Source: Polaribacter sp. ALD11
GTDB taxonomy: Bacteria > Bacteroidota > Bacteroidia > Flavobacteriales > Flavobacteriaceae
Reading direction: 5' to 3'
NCBI RefSeq assembly: GCF_002831685.1
Contig: NZ_CP025119.1
Coordinates: forward strand, 1,461,001 to 1,525,000
DNA: 64,000 nucleotides
Positions 39,351-47,103 of the stretch are shown here, one piece after another; within the stretch, counting starts at the first letter, position 1; each line of letters starts with the position of its first letter. Both the position numbers and the translations under genes were made by a program. The notes under the pieces were generated by a model. It had not been told where the DNA came from. It was given only the letters and a program-made list of their open reading frames with translations, and did not search any database.

Positions 39351-42161
39351 TTGAAAAATCGTTATTACACATTTGTTATAGTACTGCTGTTTAGTAGTTT
39401 TATTTTTGCACAACAAAATGCAATAAACATAAAAGCTACTTTAAATTCTGATGAAGATAAGTTAATGATTCAGCAAGAAATTGTGTACTACAACAATTCA
39501 GACGATGCATTAAATCACATTTTCCTTCACAATTGGGCAAATAGTTTTAAAGATCGAAAAACGCCACTTTCGAAAAGGTTTATTGAAGATTTTAGAAAAG
39601 ATTTATACTTTTCCAGTAAAGATGACATTGGTTTTTCAGACATTAAAAACATTTCTATAGATTATAATAGTATTGTTTATAAAGAACTAGAAAACAAACA
39701 AGACATAATTCAACTTTTTTTAGAGACACCTATAGAACCTAAAGAAAGTACCACGATAAGTATTACCTATTTCATAAAAATACCCAACGCTAAGTTTACT
39801 GGTTATGGTGCCTATGATAATGGCTATCGTTTAAGGTATTGGTATATAACGCCTGCTATTTACAAAGATGGTTGGCAAATAATGAGTAACTTAAATTTAG
39901 ATGACTTATTTGAAGATTACACCACTTTTAATATTAACCTTAAAATACCAAAAGAACTTTCTTTAGTAAGTAGTTTAAAACAAACCGTTAAAAGTGATAA
40001 AGTCTTTAATTCTTATAAATTATACGGAAAAAATGAGAAAGATGTAATTATAGATATTCAGAAAAAAAATACCTTTCAGAATTTTAGTACAGATGCTCAT
40101 GAAATACAAACAGATATTTTAGACAAAGAATTAAACGCCAGCTTAACAAAAGATATTTTAAATAGAGAACTACAGTTTTTAACAGATTACTTAGGTGTTT
40201 TACCAACAGATAAAATTCTTATAGATGAAGTAATGCGTAAGAAAAACCCTGTTTATGGTCTGAACCAGTTACCAAGTTTTATAAGACCTTTCTCAGATGT
40301 TTTTAAATATGATTTAACTTTATTTAAAGCGCTATCAAAAAAATATTTAAAGCAAACATTATTAGTAAACGAAAGAGAAGATTACTGGTTAATAGATGGA
40401 TTACAGAACTATTTAATGATAGAATATGTGAATAAATTTTATCCAGAAATTAAATTATTAGGAAAAGCTTCAGACAGTTGGTTTTTAAAAAGGTTTAATA
40501 TTTCTAAGTTAAAATTCAATCAAAAATACCCATTTGTATATCAATTTACAGCAAGAAAGTATTTAGATCAACCCTTAAATACGTCTGCGGACTCTCTTTC
40601 TAACTTCAATAGAAAAATTGTTAGCAAATATAAAGCGGGCTTAGGTTTTAATTATTTAAAAGGATATTTAGGTGAAGCCGTTTTAAACAAAAGTATCAAA
40701 GAATTTTATCAAAAAAATAAACTTCTTGTTACAAAAAGTTCCGATTTTAAAAATGTTTTATTACTAAATACAACGAAAGATATTGAATGGTTTTTTAATG
40801 ATTTTATTAAGACAAATAAAAAAATAGATTACACCATTGGTAAAGTAAAAGAAACAAAAGATAGTTTAAAAGTTACAATAAAAAATAAACGAAATATTAC
40901 TGCGCCAATTGCTTTCTACGGAATAAAGAACAATAAAATTGAATACAAAAAATGGTTTTCTAATATAAGTGACACCTTAACAACGAGTGTTCCTAAAGGA
41001 AAATTTGATCAGTTGGTTTTAAATTATGAAAACATATACCCTGAATACAATACTCTAGATAATTATTACCATACAGACAAAAAAATCTTTAATAAACCTT
41101 TTAAATTTACGTTAATTAAAGACGTAAAAGCACCTAATTATAATCAATTATTTTATCAACCTAGTTTTAGTTATAATTATTATGACGGTTTAACTTTAGG
41201 AGTTAAACTTCATAACAAACCCTTAATTAAAAGAAATTTAGAGTTTAGAATATCTCCGGGCTACGCAACTAAGAGTAATATGATAAATGGTTCTTTTTCA
41301 GTCTTGTATAATCATTTTTTTGAAGACACAAGTATCTACAAAATCGCTTACGGTATCACAGGAAATACATCACAATATGCACCAGAGTTATCTTATAGTT
41401 CCTTAATACCTTATGTAGACATTCAATTTAAGAGAAAATCTCTAAGAGATGCTACTAGTAAATTTATTAAAGCTAAAATTGTTCATATAGACAAAGAAAT
41501 TTCACCACTAGAAATAAAAACGCCACAAGATAATTACAGCGTTTTTAGCTTGAGTTATAATTACATTAATCCTGATATTATAGAAGAGACTCGCTATACC
41601 TTTAATACCGAATTTGCTAAAAAGTTCTCTAAGGTTTCTGCAGATTTTAGATATAGAAAACTAACCTCTACAGACACACAGTTAGATTTTAGAGTTTTTG
41701 CAGGAGCGTTTATTCACAATAATTCTAAAGGAGATTATTTTAGTTTCGGTTTAGATAGAGCAAATGATTATTTATTTCAACTTAATTATTATGGTCGATC
41801 AGAAGATTCTGGTATTTTTAGTCAACAATACATTATTACAGAAGGTGGTTTTAAATCTGTTTTACCCACAAGATTTGCCAACCAATATATGTTGTCTTTA
41901 AATTCGAGTATTGGTTTATGGCGTTGGATGGAATTCTACAATGGTGTTGCTTTTTTAAAGAACAAAGATGAACGCATTTTCTTTGGTTTCGAAAACGGAA
42001 TTCGTTTTAACTTTATTCATAATATTTTTGAATTATATTTTCCATTATACTCCAATAATGGTTGGGAAGTTTCACAAGAGGCATATCCTCAAAAAATTAG
42101 ATTTACCTTTACAGGAGATCTTGGTTCTATTTACAACTTTTTTAGAAGAGGCTTCTTTTAG
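39351..42161 (+). CDS. M1-aminopeptidase-like protein lacking the zinc site, fused to a predicted outer-membrane barrel
   Basis: A 936-residue protein with a TTG start and signal peptide (to about residue 20, FIFAQ). Residues about 25-250 resemble the beta domain of M1 peptidases (RLRYWYITPAIYKDGWQIMS). In the catalytic-domain region the expected HExxH is replaced by FKALSKKYLKQ, and the third-ligand motif WLxEG reads WLIDG; no HExxH occurs elsewhere. From about residue 600 the chain has alternating aromatic strands (SFSYNYYDGLTLGVKL, FRYRKLTSTDTQLDFRVF), ending in a terminal Phe, typical of outer-membrane beta-barrels. It is probably a catalytically dead surface protein; function unknown. 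Confidence 0.75.
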   Translation: MKNRYYTFVIVLLFSSFIFAQQNAINIKATLNSDEDKLMIQQEIVYYNNSDDALNHIFLHNWANSFKDRKTPLSKRFIEDFRKDLYFSSKDDIGFSDIKNISIDYNSIVYKELENKQDIIQLFLETPIEPKESTTISITYFIKIPNAKFTGYGAYDNGYRLRYWYITPAIYKDGWQIMSNLNLDDLFEDYTTFNINLKIPKELSLVSSLKQTVKSDKVFNSYKLYGKNEKDVIIDIQKKNTFQNFSTDAHEIQTDILDKELNASLTKDILNRELQFLTDYLGVLPTDKILIDEVMRKKNPVYGLNQLPSFIRPFSDVFKYDLTLFKALSKKYLKQTLLVNEREDYWLIDGLQNYLMIEYVNKFYPEIKLLGKASDSWFLKRFNISKLKFNQKYPFVYQFTARKYLDQPLNTSADSLSNFNRKIVSKYKAGLGFNYLKGYLGEAVLNKSIKEFYQKNKLLVTKSSDFKNVLLLNTTKDIEWFFNDFIKTNKKIDYTIGKVKETKDSLKVTIKNKRNITAPIAFYGIKNNKIEYKKWFSNISDTLTTSVPKGKFDQLVLNYENIYPEYNTLDNYYHTDKKIFNKPFKFTLIKDVKAPNYNQLFYQPSFSYNYYDGLTLGVKLHNKPLIKRNLEFRISPGYATKSNMINGSFSVLYNHFFEDTSIYKIAYGITGNTSQYAPELSYSSLIPYVDIQFKRKSLRDATSKFIKAKIVHIDKEISPLEIKTPQDNYSVFSLSYNYINPDIIEETRYTFNTEFAKKFSKVSADFRYRKLTSTDTQLDFRVFAGAFIHNNSKGDYFSFGLDRANDYLFQLNYYGRSEDSGIFSQQYIITEGGFKSVLPTRFANQYMLSLNSSIGLWRWMEFYNGVAFLKNKDERIFFGFENGIRFNFIHNIFELYFPLYSNNGWEVSQEAYPQKIRFTFTGDLGSIYNFFRRGFF

Positions 42162-42191
42162 TAATTTAACACTTTTTTCTCCACTTTATCA

Positions 42192-42213
42192 CTTTTGTAA
42201 CGCTTTTGTAACG
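42192..42213 (+). repeat. Tandem 11-bp direct repeat (operator candidate)
   Basis: Two perfect, adjoining copies of CTTTTGTAACG at 42192-42202 and 42203-42213. They lie about 40 bases upstream of a possible -7 box and about 80 bases before the outer-membrane protein start at 42290. The 11-bp period is about one helix turn, as expected for an activator binding two half-sites. Confidence 0.7.
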
Positions 42214-42244
42214 CTTTCTATAGTCGTTTTTTCTCATTATTCAG

Positions 42245-42252
42245 TTTATTTG
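42245..42252 (+). promoter_or_regulatory. Possible promoter -7 box of the 42290-44826 operon
   Basis: TTTATTTG differs from TAnnTTTG at one position and is followed by CAGC, often seen at flavobacterial promoters. It is 38 bases before the ATG. Confidence 0.4.
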
Positions 42253-42289
42253 CAGCTTATAACTAAAACTATAACAAATTAAAAACTAC

Positions 42290-43030
42290 ATGAAAATCAA
42301 CCTATTACTCGCATCAATTGTGTTTTGCTACGGCATGCAAAGTTTTGCACAGCAATTACCAAACACTTTAAAAGAAAAAAACAGTACTTCTTTAGGTTCT
42401 TCTAACAAAGATCTAAATGAGACTGCAAAAATTAGAAAAAACGGACTAAATCTCTCTTTCGGAACTTCAGGTTTCGGTTTTGGGTATGCGAGAAAATTGA
42501 GCCAGAAGTTTAATGCTATGATTGCTTATAGTAGCATTAACATTAAAGACAAAGAAGTTGATGTTTCTAAATTTTTAGACAATGATGATGTAGATTTTTT
42601 AGGTGGTGCAAGTAGCACTATTTTAGATGTAGGTGCAGAATATGTGCCCTTTAAAAACTCTTCATTTAAACTAGCTTTTGGACTTGGTTTTTTAAATAAT
42701 GTACAAATTGATGGATTGATTACCTACAAAGAAGGCATACAGTATGGAGATGTTATTATTGCCAAACAAGATGTTGGTAAAATAATTATAAACTCTAAAT
42801 GGTCTGGTGCAGCTCCTTTTATAGGCTTCGGTTTTGGTAGGGCAATCCCAAAAAATAGATTTGGTTTTGGAATAGATATAGGTACTTATTTTGCAAAATC
42901 GCCAAAAGTAAGTTTAGAAGCAGATAAATTACTAGCACCTACGCAAGACGAACAAGAAAATTTACAAGCTGCTTTTGAATCTTTAACTTTTATACCTAGA
43001 ATACAATTTAGAGTAACTTATAATTTTTAA
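42290..43030 (+). CDS. Predicted outer-membrane beta-barrel protein, function unknown
   Basis: A 246-residue protein with a signal peptide (about residues 1-20, ending SFAQ). It has repeated Gly/aromatic beta strands (LNLSFGTSGFGFGYARKL, FKLAFGLGFLNNVQI, APFIGFGFGRAIPKNRFGFG) and ends RIQFRVTYNF with a C-terminal Phe. This suggests an 8-stranded outer-membrane barrel of the OmpW/porin-like class. No family name can be given. The lipoprotein gene starts 11 bases later, so the two form an operon preceded by the tandem repeat. Confidence 0.75.
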   Translation: MKINLLLASIVFCYGMQSFAQQLPNTLKEKNSTSLGSSNKDLNETAKIRKNGLNLSFGTSGFGFGYARKLSQKFNAMIAYSSINIKDKEVDVSKFLDNDDVDFLGGASSTILDVGAEYVPFKNSSFKLAFGLGFLNNVQIDGLITYKEGIQYGDVIIAKQDVGKIIINSKWSGAAPFIGFGFGRAIPKNRFGFGIDIGTYFAKSPKVSLEADKLLAPTQDEQENLQAAFESLTFIPRIQFRVTYNF

Positions 43031-43041
43031 TAAAGAAAACC

Positions 43042-44826
43042 ATGAAAAACACAATAAAATATTTAGCTTTTACCATTACAATATCACTTGCTTTTTTAGT
43101 AAGTTGTAGTGAGTTTACAGAAAAAATAAACAACTTTAACGTAGGTGTTACTAACGCTATTTTTGAGCAATCTGCCGTAATTGAATTAAAAGATTATTTT
43201 GGAGACCAAGCAAATATAGTAGCAACGGATTTTACAGTTACCTTTACTGGTGCAGACGCAGATAAATTAGTAAACGAAGCTGGTGAGTTTACACTTACAG
43301 AAACAGATGGTTTTATTCAATTAAATGCAAATCCAAACAAAAGTACAGGTGTAAAGGAATTAAATTTTGATATTACTGTAAGTGGTGGCAATTACGTAAC
43401 ACATACGTATCCTGTAAAATTAACAGACACTACAAATTATGTACCGCTAATATTATTAAATAATAATAGAATAAAATTAAACGGTATAGATACAGCAAGT
43501 AAATCCGCAGTTTTAACAAATAATGCTACAGTTGCAGAATTAGATATAGAAACCTCTAATACCAATTCTTTAAGTAAAAGTACTGTAAACATAAAAACAG
43601 GTACAATTTTTAAAAATGCGGCTGGAAACACACTAAACGGTAACAATTTAAATGTTTATTTAGAAAATACCGATGCCAATGGAATTACTCAATATTTATC
43701 TGATTATACTTTTAAGGATGCCAATGGAGTTACTAAAAACAGTGGTGCAAAGTTTTACACAGGAAACACAGAAATAACAATGGATATTGATGGTGCTGAT
43801 GTAAAAGAATTTACAAAACCTATTGATGTAACTATACAGATATCTGCTACTGCAAATAACCCATTCACTAATAAGACTGTTAAACTTGGAGACACTTTAC
43901 CTGTATATACCATAGAAGAAGACTCAACAGAATGGACGTACCATGGTTTAGGTACTTTGGTTGCTGGTGCAAATACAGAATCTTTTAGCATTTCATTTCA
44001 AACTACTCATTTATCTAGCTATTCAGTTATAGAATTTGTAGACCTTGGTTGTGATAGTATAATAGATTATAATTATGATATAACTGCAGAAAATTTACCA
44101 GAAGATTTTTCTGGGTCATTGACAATTGATGTTTTGATAAACATAGGAAATAAGCAAGACTCCAAGGAAGGTGCTATTAATTTGTTTGAAGTTGAAATAG
44201 AAAATGGTAAAATAACCTCAATCATAAAGAAACTTGAAAGACTAGACACTAATCTGCAAGGCTCAATTTATGGTTTCGCAGGATTACAAAGTTTCGCAAA
44301 TGCTCTTAACAACGCCGTTAACTCTGCGATTTTAGAAGCTTTAAAGGAAATAATAAATTCTGGCAAGGATAAAGAGATATATACTTTTGGAGAAAGTGAA
44401 GGTCCACTTTCTGGGGGAATAGAATACAAAGTTGCTGTAAAGTTAAATGGAGAAATTATTAGAAATAATATATCTTCTATTTCAACTTTTACAGATTGTA
44501 ATTTAGCTATTAATTTAACTAAAGGATCAAGTTTACCAAGTCAAAAAACGATTGCCGTTGGTGTTGCTGCTAATTGTGGCGATAAAAACTTTATTCCAGA
44601 TGGTTTTCATATATATGTAGAAAGATCTAATGGTGCTTTTAGTTACGAAGGTACTTTTAATAAAGGTTTTGTCTTTTTAAAAGGTTTTGAGCTTGGTAAA
44701 GAATATAATTTTAAAATATTTTACCAAGGCAAAAGTTATTTTCATAAATGGACTTTTAATAGTACTACTTTTTTCGACTTTGAGTTTAAACTACCAGATG
44801 GCGTTTGTGATCAAATTAGTTTATAA
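43042..44826 (+). CDS. Large surface lipoprotein, function unknown
   Basis: A 594-residue protein with a lipobox ending LAFLVSC (Cys near residue 22). Residues about 45-130 form a repeat-like beta domain (ELKDYFGDQANIVATDF, FTVTFTG). Residues about 160-340 contain the GDTLPVYTIEEDSTEWTYHG strand pair that recurs in Bacteroidetes surface proteins. The remaining part has cysteines in pairs (LGCDSIIDYNYD, FTDCNLAINL, AANCGDKNF). No catalytic motif is seen. It is probably exported to the cell surface together with the barrel protein before it. A strong terminator follows. Confidence 0.8.
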   Translation: MKNTIKYLAFTITISLAFLVSCSEFTEKINNFNVGVTNAIFEQSAVIELKDYFGDQANIVATDFTVTFTGADADKLVNEAGEFTLTETDGFIQLNANPNKSTGVKELNFDITVSGGNYVTHTYPVKLTDTTNYVPLILLNNNRIKLNGIDTASKSAVLTNNATVAELDIETSNTNSLSKSTVNIKTGTIFKNAAGNTLNGNNLNVYLENTDANGITQYLSDYTFKDANGVTKNSGAKFYTGNTEITMDIDGADVKEFTKPIDVTIQISATANNPFTNKTVKLGDTLPVYTIEEDSTEWTYHGLGTLVAGANTESFSISFQTTHLSSYSVIEFVDLGCDSIIDYNYDITAENLPEDFSGSLTIDVLINIGNKQDSKEGAINLFEVEIENGKITSIIKKLERLDTNLQGSIYGFAGLQSFANALNNAVNSAILEALKEIINSGKDKEIYTFGESEGPLSGGIEYKVAVKLNGEIIRNNISSISTFTDCNLAINLTKGSSLPSQKTIAVGVAANCGDKNFIPDGFHIYVERSNGAFSYEGTFNKGFVFLKGFELGKEYNFKIFYQGKSYFHKWTFNSTTFFDFEFKLPDGVCDQISL

Positions 44827-44840
44827 TAAATAATTTTTTA

Positions 44841-44870
44841 AAAGCATTCTAATATCTAGGATGCTTTTTT
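44841..44870 (+). terminator. Terminator of the barrel-lipoprotein operon
   Basis: An AAAGCATTCTA / TAGGATGCTTT stem (one G-U pair) followed by a T-run, 15 bases after the lipoprotein stop. Confidence 0.85.
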
Positions 44871-45064
44871 TGTTTCTAAAATAATTAATGAAGTAAAAAA
44901 TATAGACTACTTTAAAAGCATGTTCTTTCTAAAAAAAAATAATTTTTAAAAAATTTAATACACAAAGAGTTACTCATAATAATATTTAAACTGCTACTTC
45001 TATCAGCATGCACCATTCTAATTTTATTAAATAATAATTATCTTCGTTTTCTTTAGATAAATAA

Positions 45065-46780
45065 ATGAAGGTAAAATTAATAGTATTTTTCTTTTTATTG
45101 GGTTGTGCAACGTCATTTTCCCAGTACAAACAGATGCTTAAAAAAGCATACAAAGATAAAATTAAAGATATTGATGTGTTGTATCGAAATACAATTGACA
45201 TATCTACTAACGACTCTTTATACATTACTAGCTATACCAAAAAAATGGAACAATGGGCTTTAGCAAATGATGATAATGAACTTGCTTTAGAAGCAGAATT
45301 ATTAAGAGGATATACAAATTGGTATATTTATGGACGTAAAAACCTTGAAATAATTCAAGATTTAATTTATCTAGCCTATAAAGGAAAAAAACAAAAAGTT
45401 TTTCATATAGAAGCACGCGCTGTTAATGTTATTGCTACCCATTATTGGTCTATTAAAAATTATGAAAGTGCCTTTGAGTGGTTGTTGCAATTGGCAAAAA
45501 TTTTAGAAGAAGTTAATTCTGTAGATTTTCCTAATATGGCAGCTCATTTAAATTTTATAGGACGGTGTTATTACAATTTTCAAGACTACACAACTGCGCT
45601 TATTTATTATCAAAAATCTGGTAGCTTAGAAAAAACGGCGTTTAACTCTAAAGCCGTGCTTGAAGCACAAAATACAGTGGGCTTGTGTTATCAAAAATTA
45701 GGCGAATTAAAACTTGCAAAACCTTATTTTTTAAAAGTAATTGAAGACACTTCTGAATATAAAAACATTGTTTGGAAAGGAATTGCTTCTGGAAATTTAG
45801 GCTATAATTATTATTTAGATAGTAAGTATGAAAAAGCCATTCCTTTTTTTAAAATTGATATTAAAAATGCACTAAAAATAAATGAACCTGGTCTTGCTGC
45901 AGGCTCTATTATACCTTTAGCTGATATTTATTTAAAGCAAAACAAATTTGCGGATTCAAAATTAAAAATTGACCAAGCGAGATTGTACATTCAACAATCC
46001 GGTCAAACAGATCGGCTTTTAAAATTATACCCAATAATGAGTAATTGGTATGCTGCTAACAAACAAGCAATTCTTAGTGCTGCTTATTTAGACTCTACAT
46101 TAATAGCTGTTCATGCTTACAGTAAAAAATATAGTAGTTTAAAACTATTAAGAGCTAGCCAAAAAGTTGAAGCAAAAGAAAGAGCATTAGCATTAGAGAA
46201 AGTAAAAGCAGAAAGTAAACAAAAACTTACACAGCGTAATTTTATTATTCTACTAATTACAGTATTGCTCGCAACAAGTTTCGTTTATTTTTGGTTTCGA
46301 AATAAATACCTCTTAAAAGAAAAACAAGTTAAAGAATTAGCACTCGAAAACACTCAAAAGGCATTAGAAAGCGCGAAGAGTCAGCTAAAAAGCCTAACAC
46401 TAAAAGTACGTCAAGACAACAACCTTATTGCTGAGTTTCAAAAAGAAAAAAACGCTACAAATAACCCAGAATTTCTATTAAACCTGAAGTCTCAAAATAT
46501 TTTAACCTTAAGTGATTGGGAGCGATTTCAAAAATTATTTAAAGAAGGGTACCCTAACTACATTAAGTACCTCAGAGCATATTACTCAGATTTAAGTCAA
46601 GCAGAAATACGTTGTTTGTGTTTAGAAAAATTATCATTAAACAATAATGAAATGGGCTTACTTTTAGGTGTTTCAACAAATACAATAAGAGTAACGAAAC
46701 ATCGAATTCGAAAAAAATTAAACCTTCAAAGTCAAGATGATTTAGGAAAGTTTGTTCAAAATTTTAGAACAAATAAATAA
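45065..46780 (+). CDS. Membrane-anchored TPR protein with C-terminal LuxR-type HTH
   Basis: A 571-residue regulator. It has a signal-type N-terminus (to about residue 20, FSQ), tetratricopeptide repeats at about 130-350 (FIGRCYYNFQDYTTALIYY, GNLGYNYYLDSKYEKAIPFF), one transmembrane helix near 395-412, a coiled coil at about 415-470 and a helix-turn-helix at about 515-565 (LSLNNNEMGLLLGVSTNTIR, VTKHRIRKKL). This order places the repeats outside the inner membrane and the HTH inside, a form common in Flavobacteriia. It may sense envelope or protein partners. It is preceded by a terminator, so it has its own promoter. Confidence 0.85.
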   Translation: MKVKLIVFFFLLGCATSFSQYKQMLKKAYKDKIKDIDVLYRNTIDISTNDSLYITSYTKKMEQWALANDDNELALEAELLRGYTNWYIYGRKNLEIIQDLIYLAYKGKKQKVFHIEARAVNVIATHYWSIKNYESAFEWLLQLAKILEEVNSVDFPNMAAHLNFIGRCYYNFQDYTTALIYYQKSGSLEKTAFNSKAVLEAQNTVGLCYQKLGELKLAKPYFLKVIEDTSEYKNIVWKGIASGNLGYNYYLDSKYEKAIPFFKIDIKNALKINEPGLAAGSIIPLADIYLKQNKFADSKLKIDQARLYIQQSGQTDRLLKLYPIMSNWYAANKQAILSAAYLDSTLIAVHAYSKKYSSLKLLRASQKVEAKERALALEKVKAESKQKLTQRNFIILLITVLLATSFVYFWFRNKYLLKEKQVKELALENTQKALESAKSQLKSLTLKVRQDNNLIAEFQKEKNATNNPEFLLNLKSQNILTLSDWERFQKLFKEGYPNYIKYLRAYYSDLSQAEIRCLCLEKLSLNNNEMGLLLGVSTNTIRVTKHRIRKKLNLQSQDDLGKFVQNFRTNK

Positions 46781-47103
46781 CAAATTCACCACGCAAATAA
46801 AAACGCCTACAATTAAAATAAATTCCTATTCGTACATTTTTAAAGTAATTGAAGTCCATCAAAATTGGTTACAAAATCTAAAAACCTGTACTTAAAGCAT
46901 TTCTTTTTAGCTTAATTATAGCAGTTATTTGAAGTCGTTAACCCATCAAAAATGCATAATGAGTTTTAATAATTAACTATTTTACATTATCCATAATAAA
47001 AACAATATTATTCAATACAAAATTACGATATTAACAATGAAACAAAACATTTTTAAATATCAACTAAAAAAACTACCTTTGCAAAAGCTTAAATTCAGAG
47101 AAA
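46781..47103. other. Non-coding region before the E1 dehydrogenase gene
   Basis: 323 bases of A/T-rich sequence. No gene, strong hairpin or repeat is seen apart from the promoter at 47075-47082. Confidence 0.6.
47075..47082 (+). promoter_or_regulatory. Promoter -7 box of the E1 gene
   Basis: TACCTTTG matches TAnnTTTG 21 bases before the ATG at 47104. Confidence 0.65.

Noticed and set aside
39351..42161. Active zinc aminopeptidase call for the M1-like protein
   Set aside because: No HExxH exists in the protein; the only HE pair (in AHEIQTD) lacks the second His.
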